From JAOUEA01 sp963810945 (lineage in GTDB: Bacteria; Actinomycetota; UBA4738; HRBIN12), in the NCBI GenBank assembly GCA_963810945.1, contig CAWEPI010000008.1, positions 124,001-188,000 of the forward strand: 64,000 nt of DNA, given 5' to 3'. Under the pieces are notes generated by a model. It saw nothing but the letters and a program-made list of their open reading frames with translations. It had not been told where the DNA came from and searched no databases. This document shows positions 8,601 through 16,588 of this stretch, piece by piece; the stretch's first letter is position 1; every line of letters begins with the position of its first letter. A program made the position numbers and the translations under genes.

Positions 8601-8779
8601 GTGCGAAGGATCGATGCCTCCGTTGTCGGGGACCGGTCGCCGAGGGAGTTGGCGTCTGTTCGCGCTGCAACCCCGCGGGCCTGCCGGGTCCCAGCCCCAC
8701 GCAGTATCACGCGACGGTGTTCCTCGTGGTGATCGTCAGCATGGTGCTGACCGTGGCGGTCCTGATCGCGCGCGGCTAA
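8597..8779 (+). CDS. Small zinc-ribbon membrane protein
   Basis: Sixty residues: two CxxC knuckles (CLRC near residue 7 and CSRC near 21), separated by a short loop as in zinc ribbons, then a Pro/Gly linker and one transmembrane helix FLVVIVSMVLTVAVLIA. The ATG overlaps the ctaG stop (ATGA), good evidence for translation. It is not a member of any family I can name. Position after ctaG suggests a role in oxidase biogenesis or metal handling; this is inference. Confidence 0.7.
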   Translation: MSAKDRCLRCRGPVAEGVGVCSRCNPAGLPGPSPTQYHATVFLVVIVSMVLTVAVLIARG

Positions 8780-8784
8780 CGGAG

Positions 8785-9153
8785 TCAGTGCCCGCCGGCG
8801 TGGGATCGAGCGACGTCGCGGAGCCATCCTGCGGCGCACAGCACGAACGCGACGCCACCGGGGATCAGGATCCACGGGCTGACGATCAGCCCGAGCCCGA
8901 TGATCACGGCCGAGATCGCGAACCCGAGCGGCCAGATCGTCGGCGCCACGTGGATCTCCGTTCCTTCCTCGGAGGGTCGCTCCGCCTCCTGTCGCGCGAC
9001 GCGCCGAGCCACCAAGGCGAGGAACCAGAACGTGGCCGACCCGACCAGCAGCAGCGTGGTGCCGGCGGGCTCGTGGCTCGTGGCGCCGTAGACGCTCCCC
9101 GCGACGAGGAGGAACAAGCCCAGCCACATGCAGATGCGAGAGAGGGAGCTCAC
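8785..9153 (-). CDS. ctaF: aa3-type cytochrome c oxidase subunit IV (actinobacterial CtaF type)
   Basis: A 122-residue protein with four hydrophobic segments in two pairs separated by an acidic loop, matching the actinobacterial oxidase subunit IV. The motif SHEPAGTTLLLVGSATFW is characteristic (EPAGT followed by a helix). It is the last gene of the oxidase operon, 4 nt after ctaE. It is convergent with the CtaG and zinc-ribbon operon. Confidence 0.8.
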   Translation of the reverse strand: MSSLSRICMWLGLFLLVAGSVYGATSHEPAGTTLLLVGSATFWFLALVARRVARQEAERPSEEGTEIHVAPTIWPLGFAISAVIIGLGLIVSPWILIPGGVAFVLCAAGWLRDVARSHAGGH

Positions 9154-9157
9154 ACCA

Positions 9158-9745
9158 TCACCTCGGGGTCAGCAGGTAGAAGACGGTGAACAGGCACAGC
9201 CAGACGACGTCGACGAAGTCCCAATAGATCGCACCTGCCGCGAGCGGATCATGGTGCGTAGGGGACAGCCGGCCGCGCCGGCTCTGGCCGAACACGAGGG
9301 CCAGGAACACGACACCACCGATCACGTGGGCCATATGGATCCCCGTCATCACGTAGAACAGCGTGCCGAACACGCCGTCCTTCAGTCCGAATCCCAGCTG
9401 CGAGTAGTCGTACAACTGCAGCGAGAGGAAGCAGATCCCCAGCACGATCGTCACCCCGAGCCAGACCGTGGATCGTCTGAGGGAGCCGCTCCTGATCGAT
9501 CGCAGCGACAGCTGGATCGTGATGCTGCTGATCACAAGGATCACGGTCAGGATCGTGGCGATGTCGATCTTCAGGTGCGGCGTACCCGCGGGCGGCCACT
9601 CGGGTGCGTTGGCCTTGATCGTGAAATATCCACCGAAGAACGCGGCGAAGAACATCGCCTCGGACGCCACGAACAAGACCATCCCGAGGACGGGACCGCT
9701 CAGCTCGGGTCGGGCACGCTGCTTCGTGGCCATGACATCGCTCAT
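9158..9745 (-). CDS. ctaE: Cytochrome c oxidase subunit III
   Basis: A 195-residue five-helix subunit III. Recognisable strings are VLFVASEAMFFAAFFGGYF, FYVMTGIHMAHVIGG and AGAIYWDFVDVVWLCLF, the standard signature helices of CoxC/CtaE. The ATG start is preceded by the subunit I coding end and overlaps its stop by 4 nt. The short five-helix form is usual in actinobacterial and other aa3 oxidases. Confidence 0.93.
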   Translation of the reverse strand: MSDVMATKQRARPELSGPVLGMVLFVASEAMFFAAFFGGYFTIKANAPEWPPAGTPHLKIDIATILTVILVISSITIQLSLRSIRSGSLRRSTVWLGVTIVLGICFLSLQLYDYSQLGFGLKDGVFGTLFYVMTGIHMAHVIGGVVFLALVFGQSRRGRLSPTHHDPLAAGAIYWDFVDVVWLCLFTVFYLLTPR

Positions 9746-11367
9746 GCGGAAGGCTCCTTCCCGGCCATGCGTTGGTCGTACACGGGGCGATCCGAGTGGA
9801 TCGGCGGCAGGGAATCGAAGTTGTGCGCGGGCGGCGGGGACGTGGTTGCCCATTCCAGCGTGTTGCCCCCCCAGGGATCGTCCGGCGCCGTGCGCGGCCT
9901 GCGCAGAGTGAGGAAGACGTTGATGAAGAACAACAGCATCGCTATGGCGATCGTGAACGCGCCGATCGTCGACAGCAGGTTCAGGAAGCTCCAACCGAGA
10001 TCCGGCGGGTAGTCGGCGACGCGGCGCGGCATCCCGCGCAGGCCGAGGATGTGCATCGGGAAGAAGGTCAGGTTGAACCCGACGAGCTGCAGCCAGAACT
10101 GCCAGAGGCCGAGTCGGCGAGACAGCATCCGCCCGGTCATCTTCGGGAACCAGTAGAACATCCCTGCGAAGACGCCGAACAGGGTGCCGCCGAACAAGAC
10201 GTAGTGGAGATGCGCCACCACCCAGTACGTGTCGTGGATCGCGAAGTCCATGGCCGGCGACGCGGCCCAGACGCCGTCGATCCCGCCGATCAGGAACATG
10301 GCGATGAAGCCGAGGGCGAACAGCATCGGCGGCTCGAAGCGCAGCCGTCCACGCCAGAGCGTGCCGAGCCAGATGAAGAACAGGACCCCGGTCGGGATCG
10401 AGATCATCTCGGTCGTGACGCTGAAGAACGGCAGCTCGACGGCGCCGGTCGCGAACATGTGGTGGGCCCAGACGCTGAACGACAGTGCGGTGATCAGCAG
10501 GAAGGACAGGACCACGCCCCGGTAGCTGAAGATCGGTCTGCCCGAGAATACGGAGACGATCTCCGTCACGATCCCCCAGGCACCCAGGATCAGCATGTAC
10601 ACCTCGGGGTGGCCGAAGAACCAGAACACGTGCTGCCACAGGATCACGACGCCGCCCCGACTCGGGTCGAAGAACACGGTGCCGAGCTGCCGATCCGCGA
10701 AGACCATCAGCAGGCCCGCCGTCAGCACGGGCGCGGCAAGGATCACGAGGAGCGAGGTCGCCAAGATGCTCCAGGTGAACACCGGCATGCGCATCATCGT
10801 CATCCCGGGTGCGCGCATCCGCAGGATCGTCACGATGAAGTTGATCCCGCCGAGGATCGACGCGGTGCCGACGATCATCAGCCCGATCAGCCAGAGGTCC
10901 TCGCCCGTGCCCAGCTGCTCGGACAACGGAGGGTAGTTCGTCCAGCCAGCGGCGGCGCTGCCACCCTTCGCGAGGAACCCCGACAGGATCGTCAGCCCGC
11001 CGACCGGGAGCAGCCAGAACGACAGCGCGTTGATCCGAGGGAACGCCATGTCGAGCGCCCCTATCTGCAGCGGCACGAAGTAGTTCCCGAAGCCGGCGAG
11101 CAGCGGGAAGATGACCAGGAAGATCATCAGCGTGCCGTGCAGCGTGAAGATCTGGTTGTAGGCGTGGGGAGCGAAGATCTGCGTGCCGGGGCGCGCGAGC
11201 TCTGTCCGCATCAGCAACGCGAATACACCTGCGATGACGAAGAACGCGAGGCTGTTGATCAGGTAGAGGATCCCGATCTTCTTGTGATCGGTCGTGGTCA
11301 GCCACGTCTTCCAACCGCGTTCCGGCTCGGGAGCCAGCTGCGCGGCAGGAGCCTCAGTTATCGCCAT
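9742..11367 (-). CDS. ctaD: Cytochrome c oxidase subunit I (aa3 type)
   Basis: A 541-residue heme-copper oxidase catalytic subunit with 12 helices. Visible features: DHKKIGILYL at the N-terminus, heme a ligand in IFTLHGTLMIF, CuB ligand and cross-linked tyrosine in FGHPEVYML, the CuB histidine pair in VWAHHMFATG, and heme ligands in WVVAHLHYVLFGG. The Glu of HPEVY marks an A-type oxidase. A longer open frame exists upstream, but the ATG at 11367 begins the conserved N-terminus. It lies between ctaC (16 nt) and ctaE (overlap). It reduces O2 to water while pumping protons. Confidence 0.95.
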   Translation of the reverse strand: MAITEAPAAQLAPEPERGWKTWLTTTDHKKIGILYLINSLAFFVIAGVFALLMRTELARPGTQIFAPHAYNQIFTLHGTLMIFLVIFPLLAGFGNYFVPLQIGALDMAFPRINALSFWLLPVGGLTILSGFLAKGGSAAAGWTNYPPLSEQLGTGEDLWLIGLMIVGTASILGGINFIVTILRMRAPGMTMMRMPVFTWSILATSLLVILAAPVLTAGLLMVFADRQLGTVFFDPSRGGVVILWQHVFWFFGHPEVYMLILGAWGIVTEIVSVFSGRPIFSYRGVVLSFLLITALSFSVWAHHMFATGAVELPFFSVTTEMISIPTGVLFFIWLGTLWRGRLRFEPPMLFALGFIAMFLIGGIDGVWAASPAMDFAIHDTYWVVAHLHYVLFGGTLFGVFAGMFYWFPKMTGRMLSRRLGLWQFWLQLVGFNLTFFPMHILGLRGMPRRVADYPPDLGWSFLNLLSTIGAFTIAIAMLLFFINVFLTLRRPRTAPDDPWGGNTLEWATTSPPPAHNFDSLPPIHSDRPVYDQRMAGKEPSA

Positions 11368-11383
11368 CGCTGATCCTCCAGGT

Positions 11384-12439
11384 TCACGGCGGCGCGACGA
11401 TGAACGCGCCCGACATGGCCGGGCCGTGCACATCGCATTGGAAGTAGTAGTGCCCGGGCGGCAGTCCCGACGCATCCAAGACCTCGTTCGCGACGCCGGT
11501 GATCTTCGGAGACGTGAAGAACCTCTTGTTCTCGAAGAAGCTGTCGTAGATCGAGAAGTTGTGCTCGATCCCAGCGTCTTCGTTGGTGATGTTGACGGTG
11601 AACGGCGTGTTCGCAGGAACGGCGAGGCAATACTGGTTCCACGAGATGTTGGATGCGATGAGCGACAGGTCGGTGCCGTTCGCGTCACAGGTGACGCTCT
11701 TGGCCGCCTTGCGCTGCTGGAGTATCCACGCCTGGTAGTCGACCGACGAGACGACCTGCACCGCGAACGTCATCTTCGAATGCCACAGACCACAGAACTC
11801 AGCGCACTGGGCATGGAACGTGCCGATCTTCGTCGGCGTGAACTCGAACGTGGTCGTTCGGCCGGGGATCGCATCGCGCTTGAACAGTAGGTCGGGCACG
11901 AAGAAGGAATGGATCACGTCTCGCGACGTCAGTTTGATCTGGACCGTCTCATCGACGGGCAGGACCATGACCGCCGGCGTCTGCGGCTTGTCCGCGGAGG
12001 CGGTCTTGCCCGCCACGAAGATCCCTTCGCTCAGGTACAGGAACGTCCATTCCCACTGGAACCCTTCCACCTTGATCTGCACCTGCGGTGCCGGCTGGTC
12101 CTGCAGCTTCATCAGCGTCTGTTCGCCGAACGGGAACAGCACGGCAACGATCACGGCGGGGATCACGAAGAACACGACCAGCGATCGGTTGCCGCCGACC
12201 GACTGCGCCGCGAGCGTATCGTCGCGCTTGCGGTAGCGGACGATGCACCAGATCAAGAGCGCTTCCACGGCGATGAACACCGGCAAGGCGAGCGCCATGA
12301 TCACGAGGTACAACTGGTGGACGTCGTTACCGGTGGGCGAGATCCCCTGCTTCGCGCAACCCGATAGGAGCAGCGTCGCCGGCACGCCGGCGATCCACCG
12401 GGAAGTTCGAGTCCAACGAACGCCGCCGTCCGGCTTCAT
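11384..12439 (-). CDS. ctaC: Cytochrome c oxidase subunit II with extra C-terminal cupredoxin domain
   Basis: A 351-residue lipoprotein (lipobox LLLSGC, Cys28) with two transmembrane helices (about 42-66 and 86-105) and a CuA domain: His177, then Cys212, Glu214, Cys216, His220 and Met223 in CAEFCGLWHSKM. Unlike ordinary subunit II, a second cupredoxin module follows (about residues 250-350) with mononuclear type-1 ligands His293, Cys335, His338 and Met342. The fused domain could pass electrons from a donor to CuA, replacing the cytochrome c domain of caa3 enzymes (inference). The neighbouring gene 6 nt upstream encodes a separate lipo-cupredoxin. Confidence 0.92.
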   Translation of the reverse strand: MKPDGGVRWTRTSRWIAGVPATLLLSGCAKQGISPTGNDVHQLYLVIMALALPVFIAVEALLIWCIVRYRKRDDTLAAQSVGGNRSLVVFFVIPAVIVAVLFPFGEQTLMKLQDQPAPQVQIKVEGFQWEWTFLYLSEGIFVAGKTASADKPQTPAVMVLPVDETVQIKLTSRDVIHSFFVPDLLFKRDAIPGRTTTFEFTPTKIGTFHAQCAEFCGLWHSKMTFAVQVVSSVDYQAWILQQRKAAKSVTCDANGTDLSLIASNISWNQYCLAVPANTPFTVNITNEDAGIEHNFSIYDSFFENKRFFTSPKITGVANEVLDASGLPPGHYYFQCDVHGPAMSGAFIVAPP

Positions 12440-12445
12440 CCCCAG

Positions 12446-12955
12446 TCAGGACACGGTGAAGGAGGTGACCATGCCCTTGGCGGCATGCGGCGGTCCATCC
12501 TCGCCCCCGTTCTGTGTACCGGTTTGCCAGCAGGCGAACGCGTAGGTGCCTGGGGGCAGGTTCAAGATCTCCACGATGCCGGCGCCGGTGTCTATCGCGC
12601 CGAAGTCGCCACCGATGTGCAGCCAGTCATCCTCGGACTTCGCGCCGTCGGCCTTCGCCGCGTCGATGACGTCCTGAGCCGTCTTCCCGGCCGGCAAGGC
12701 GATCGGGATCATCTCGTGCGTGATCGGGAACGACTCATGGTTCTGGAACAGGAACTCGGTGATGCCGGCACTGACGTTCGCGGGTACGCCGTTGTACTTG
12801 AAGTTCTGCACGAAGATCGTGGCGGTCGGGGTGGTCCCGGAGGTCCCGGAGTCCGAATTCGAGGAGTTCGAGCAGGAAGAGACCGCCCAGGCCACGAGGG
12901 ATACGCAGAACAGCACCGGTACCAACTTCCTACCGCGAAGAACTGAGCCCACCAT
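12446..12955 (-). CDS. Cupredoxin-like lipoprotein, first gene of the oxidase operon
   Basis: A 169-residue protein with a lipoprotein signal peptide (AVSSC, Cys28) followed by a Ser/Thr/Gly-rich linker and a cupredoxin-like domain. Probable type-1 copper ligands are His80, Cys142, His157 and Met162. The loop between Cys and His (14 residues) is longer than in plastocyanin. The ATG at 12955 follows a GGGGGG ribosome binding site; the frame stays open farther upstream but through the promoter region. It lies 6 nt before ctaC. Likely a membrane-anchored electron or copper carrier for the oxidase (inference). Confidence 0.8.
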   Translation of the reverse strand: MVGSVLRGRKLVPVLFCVSLVAWAVSSCSNSSNSDSGTSGTTPTATIFVQNFKYNGVPANVSAGITEFLFQNHESFPITHEMIPIALPAGKTAQDVIDAAKADGAKSEDDWLHIGGDFGAIDTGAGIVEILNLPPGTYAFACWQTGTQNGGEDGPPHAAKGMVTSFTVS

Positions 12956-13013
12956 GATCCGCCCCCCTGGATCGCTCGCCGGCCGGTCTTGATCAGCCGC
13001 GGATCGAACCTTG

Positions 13014-13110
13014 TGACAGGGACGCTGCGAGGGCAAGATTGATGACAGGACTGTCACCCAGTCGTTCCCGACGGACGAGTGGGGATGCGCGTTTCATATC
13101 AGACCTGTCA
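13014..13110. promoter_or_regulatory. Cluster of TGACAG/CTGTCA sites upstream of the oxidase operon
   Basis: A perfect dyad TGACAGGACTGTCA is at 13043-13056. A weaker copy, TATCAGACCTGTCA, is at 13097-13110, and a half-site TGACAG at 13014-13019. They lie 59-155 bp before the lipo-cupredoxin start, in the promoter region of the ctaC-ctaD-ctaE-ctaF operon. The same dyad precedes the response regulator gene. The remaining bases to 13315 hold no recognisable gene. Confidence 0.6.
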
Positions 13111-13315
13111 TCTTGTCGGCCCTTCGAGTCGGCCGGAGAGGCTCACTCGTTCGTGGGGTGTTCTCAGAACTCCCTCACCACACTGTTTCCGCCACTTCTG
13201 CGGAACCTCCCACAGGTTGAGAGGAGCGGCCGTTACGCAGGCGGGGGGACCGGCGCCGGTTCAGCGCCTGGGTCGAGGTGAACGCATGGCACGAGCGGGC
13301 CGGGGCGGCCGTGGC

Positions 13316-13906
13316 CTACGGGCGACGTTCCGGGATCTTCGGCTCCGGCGCGTGGGAGAGCCACGTCAGCGCTTCGAGCGCGAGCACGCGACGCTGTCCC
13401 TCGGTCGTGCCGCTGCCGAGGTCGCCGAACCAGACGCCCACGTCGCCTCCGAGAACGTTCGTGCCGGCGTCGGTCTCGACGACGACCACCTGGTGCCCGT
13501 CCGTATGCCCGGGCGCCGGCAGCATGCGGATCCCCGGCAGCAGCTCCACCTCGCCCACGTGCTCAACATACGTCGCGCCGTCGAAGTCGACCCATTCACG
13601 GATCGTGTAGTCGTCGAGCGAACGCGCGTCGGCGAGCTCGCGCGCCTGGACGTGGATCGGCACGCCCGGGAAGAGGCGGTTGCCGCCGCAGTGGTCGAAA
13701 TGGAGGTGGGTGTTGATGACGCAGGCGACGTCGCGGGGGATGTTCTCGGGGTGCGGCGTCGGGCTCAGATCGTCGACCTCGGGCCTCGAATCGATCATCC
13801 CGGTGTCGACGAGCACGAGCCCGGCCGGGTGGTCGATCGTCCAGACGAACACGGGCAAGCGCTCGCCGTCGACGAGGAGCTCTGCCGCGAGGTGGGCGCG
13901 GATCAC
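13316..13906 (-). CDS. Metallo-beta-lactamase fold hydrolase, N-acyl homoserine lactonase-like
   Basis: A 196-residue MBL-fold protein with metal-binding THLHFDHCGG (His67, His69, Asp71, His72) and a later PAPGHTDGHQ histidine and LGGDVG aspartate. The opening FVWTIDHPAGLVLVDTG closely follows the AttM/AiiA-type lactonase subgroup. It is shorter than AiiA (about 250 residues). Lactonase activity is possible, but the subgroup includes many hydrolases of unknown substrate. The GTG start at 13906 is the only sensible one. It is 64 nt from the oxidoreductase gene on the same strand. Confidence 0.72.
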   Translation of the reverse strand: MIRAHLAAELLVDGERLPVFVWTIDHPAGLVLVDTGMIDSRPEVDDLSPTPHPENIPRDVACVINTHLHFDHCGGNRLFPGVPIHVQARELADARSLDDYTIREWVDFDGATYVEHVGEVELLPGIRMLPAPGHTDGHQVVVVETDAGTNVLGGDVGVWFGDLGSGTTEGQRRVLALEALTWLSHAPEPKIPERRP

Positions 13907-13970
13907 GTGTCGACCCTAGCACCGGGGGCCGGCGCGACACCGGCCGGCTAGGTCTGCGAGCGTCCGTCGA

Positions 13971-14949
13971 TCAGACGGTGATGACGATCTTCCCTTTCCT
14001 GCCGCGACCCTCCAGGAGGTACCTCATCGCTTCAGGGACGTCACCCAGAGAGAACGTCCTGTCGATCAAGGGCGTGACTTTCCCAGCCTCGATGAGGTCC
14101 TTGAGGGCCACGAGGTCATCGGCGTTCTCCTTTGCGACGAACCCCTTCATCTTCTGGCTCGTGAACACCGACTCCAACGGCGCTCGGACGGTCCCTCGAG
14201 TGAAGCCGCCGAGGAACCTGCCCTTGCCGCCCTCGCCTCCAACGATGACAAGCGTCCCCCGAGGCGCCAGGGCACGCCGCGATACCGACAGCTTGCGGTT
14301 CCCGCCCGTGTCGAGGATGACGTCGTATCGGATTCCCGACTCGGCGAAGTCCTCACGGGTGTAGTCGATGACGGCGTCGGCTCCGATCGAGCGCACCGCG
14401 TCCATCTGTGTCGTGCTGCATACACCGGTCACGACCGCTCCGAACGCCTTCGCGATCTGGACCGCGAACGATCCGACACCTCCCGCGGCACCGATGACGA
14501 GCACCATCTGTCCGGCTTGAACCTTCCCGTGATCCCGGACCGCCTGGAGAGCGGTCGTGCCCGTGATCGGGACGGTGGCCGCCTCCTCGAACGTGAGGTT
14601 CGCCGGCTTGGGAGCCAGCTTCTTGACCGTGGCGGTCGCGAACTCCGCGAACGCGCCGTTGCAGATCCCGTAGACGGCGTCGCCGATGTGGAACGTGCTG
14701 ACGTCCGGACCTACCGCCTCGATATGACCCGCGACGTCCCGGCCTCGCACCCGGATCTTTGGCTTCGTCAGACCGCTCGCCGGACGGAACGCGAGCGGCA
14801 TCCCGGCCATGTAGTGCCAATCCCCGGCGAAGAGGCTTGCGGCCTGAACGCTCAGCAACACCTCACCGCTGCCGACCGTCGGAGCTGTCGATGTCCTCAA
14901 GGTGTAAGACGTCGGCCCCGCCGTACTTGTCCTGGACGATCGCCCTCAT
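13971..14949 (-). CDS. Zinc-independent MDR family NAD(P)-dependent oxidoreductase, frameshifted near the N-terminus
   Basis: A medium-chain dehydrogenase/reductase of the quinone-oxidoreductase type. The nucleotide motif is VIGAAGGVGSFAVQ, preceded by EEAATVPITGTTALQA, and catalytic-zinc cysteines are absent. The true N-terminus starts with ATG at 14949 (MRAIVQDKYGGADVLHLEDID) and is separated from the rest (APTVGSGEVLLSV) by a one-base shift at about 14883-14895; deleting one base joins them into about 325 residues. The substrate is unknown. The frameshift is probably a sequence error like the others in this window. Confidence 0.82.
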
Positions 14950-15260
14950 CGGAACTCCTTCCGTACCGCCCGCCGTGAGCTCCTACCGCTGGAGCCCATG
15001 GTCCAGCGGAGTTCTGAGATGTCAGGGTCCCAGTTCAGTGATGCTCTAGACCTGGTGGAGCCCCGCCTCCTGTGTGATTCACACGACATCGATTCACACC
15101 CCTGATCGTCTGAGCGAATGAGCGCCTTCTCCAGTGCCCGGTTCCTATCGGTGCCGAGCCACCATCCCTCGCTGCCTTAAACAGGGTGAACCAGCCGATC
15201 GATGTTCTGCGCCGACTACATCGCGAGCACCATCCGGACGTGGCGTAGGAGGGGTCGACG
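14950..15260. other. Low-information region with decayed sequence
   Basis: About 310 bases upstream of the MDR gene, without an intact gene on either strand. The part from 15040 shows faint similarity to the end of a TnpB protein on the minus strand (separate entry). A short palindrome GTGTGATTCACAC at 15072-15084 has no gene close enough to regulate. Confidence 0.5.
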
Positions 15261-15271
15261 CAGGCGAGCTC
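15040..15271 (-). pseudogene. TnpB/OrfB-like C-terminal zinc-ribbon remnant
   Basis: On the minus strand, strings in two or three frames follow the end of an IS200/IS605-type TnpB: ELACVDPSYATSGWCSRC, then AEHRSAGSPCLRQRGMVARH, then DRNRALEKALIR. This is the order VDP..TS..CSxC, second knuckle, DRNAA.NI seen in OrfB zinc ribbons. The frames are shifted relative to each other, there is no upstream catalytic domain, and the second CxxC is damaged. I read it as a decayed transposon end. Similarity is judged by eye, so moderate doubt remains. Confidence 0.4.
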
Positions 15272-15616
15272 GCCGTCGGTCTCCGTAGCAGTGGATTCAG
15301 CTCCCTCGCCGTCCTCGTTCGGTCTGATGTTCGTGCCCTCGGTGAGGAGAACATCCACGTAACCGGGCGAGAACCGGATACCCGCGATGGTCGAGCGCGT
15401 CGTCTGCGTGGGATCGACGCTCCAGGTCATCCTGCGTCTCGCCACGGCGCAGATCATCCAAGCGTGGCAGCCGAACACTGGTGACACGCGGCCCTACAGT
15501 TGGGCGACGCCGTCGTCGCCCACCTGCCGCGGGAGCCGCTCCGCGTCTGGCCGCCCGGTGGCACGGCCATCCTTCACGAGGCCGAGCTCGACGCGATAGC
15601 GGAGGCCGGCGGTTGA
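15262..15616 (+). pseudogene. PotA-type ABC ATPase C-terminal (TOBE) remnant
   Basis: On the plus strand, three frame segments read as the end of a spermidine/putrescine-type ATPase: SSLAVLVRSDVRALGEENIH, then VGSTLQVILRLATAQIIQAW with QPNTGDTRPY, then LGDAVVAHLPREPLRVWP ending AELDAIAEAGG and a stop at 15614-15616. One extra base near 15385 and one missing base near 15497 would join them. The nucleotide-binding domain is absent. The fragment faces the potC gene of the polyamine-type operon, which lacks an ATPase gene in this window. Confidence 0.6.
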
Positions 15617-15658
15617 TTCGACCTACGCCGGAGGACAGCTGAACGGTCGCGGGATACC

Positions 15659-16588
15659 TCATATCTGTGCCGTGAAGTCGCTCACGCCGCCCGCGCCGCG
15701 CCGCCCGCGAGTGAACGCACGGTACAAGAGAAAGGCGATGGCCCCGACCACGATCGTGGATAGCAGCATGAACGTGGCAGCCGCGTTCACAGCAGGGCTC
15801 GGCTGCCCCCTGGCGAAGTTGTAGATCTTCACTGAGAGTGGCTCGCTGTTGGCTGGTCCGGAGAGGTAGCGGACCGTGACGAAGTCATCGATCGTATCGG
15901 CGAACACGATCGCGGCACTGGCGAAGATCGCCGGGTAGAGCATCGGGAGGAGGACGGCACGAGTGGACTGTCTTGGGGTCGCTCCCAGGTCCATCGCCGC
16001 CTCTTCGTGTTCTTTCCCGATCGTCAGCAATCGCGCGCGAACGATGATCACCGGATAGGAGATCTGGAAGGTCACGAGCCCGAGGATCTGCGCTGTGGAT
16101 CCGAGCGCGACGAACTTCAGCAGGTACGAGAAGACGAAGAAGAGCGAGAGCCCCAAGATGATTTCCGGCATCACGAAGGAGAGCAGCATCACGAAGTTGA
16201 AAGCGGTCGCGGGTCGTGCGTGCCACCGATCGATCCCGAGGGCGAATGCGACGCCCAGCGGGACCGCGATCGCCATGGTCGCCAGGGATAGCTTCAGGCT
16301 CTGGATCACGGCGGAGTGCAACTCGGGGTCGTGAAGGAGCGAGTCGGTCGGGTCGGTCCACCACCATTGCAGGCTGAACGGGTGAACGGTGCTGCTCGAC
16401 CGGCTCGCGTTGAACGAAACAGCGATCGCGATCACCAGTGGCAGAAGCGACCAGGCTAGGTACGCCCCGGTGACCGTCGCGAGGATCGCGGGTTTCCGCC
16501 ACGGGTTCCGAGCCCAGCGACCGATGAACCCACCGCGCTGGCGTTGGATCGCGCCTGATCCCGATCTGGTGACGACACCTTGGCTCAT
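15659..16588 (-). CDS. potC: Polyamine-type ABC transporter permease (PotC-like)
   Basis: A 309-residue binding-protein-dependent permease with six helices. The EAA loop reads EEAAMDLGATPRQSTRAVLL, which contacts the ATPase. It belongs to the PotC/YdcV type by size, by the N-terminal SFNASRSS segment after helix one and by position after a PotB-like gene. The ATG overlaps the potB stop by 4 nt. The downstream ATPase that would normally complete the system is represented only by a decayed fragment on the other strand. Confidence 0.88.
   Translation of the reverse strand: MSQGVVTRSGSGAIQRQRGGFIGRWARNPWRKPAILATVTGAYLAWSLLPLVIAIAVSFNASRSSSTVHPFSLQWWWTDPTDSLLHDPELHSAVIQSLKLSLATMAIAVPLGVAFALGIDRWHARPATAFNFVMLLSFVMPEIILGLSLFFVFSYLLKFVALGSTAQILGLVTFQISYPVIIVRARLLTIGKEHEEAAMDLGATPRQSTRAVLLPMLYPAIFASAAIVFADTIDDFVTVRYLSGPANSEPLSVKIYNFARGQPSPAVNAAATFMLLSTIVVGAIAFLLYRAFTRGRRGAGGVSDFTAQI

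Noticed and set aside
12956..13057. Longer N-terminus of the lipo-cupredoxin starting at 13057
   Set aside because: It would bury the lipoprotein signal peptide and run through the TGACAG operator. The ATG at 12955 has a good ribosome binding site and begins the signal peptide.
15072..15084. Palindrome GTGTGATTCACAC as a CRP-like operator
   Set aside because: Its half-sites are separated by one base, not six, and it lies in a decayed region with no gene start nearby.
15134..15484. Open frame of about 116 residues on the plus strand
   Set aside because: It merely spans the TnpB-like and PotA-like fragments in one frame; only part of it matches the PotA remnant and it has no ribosome binding site.
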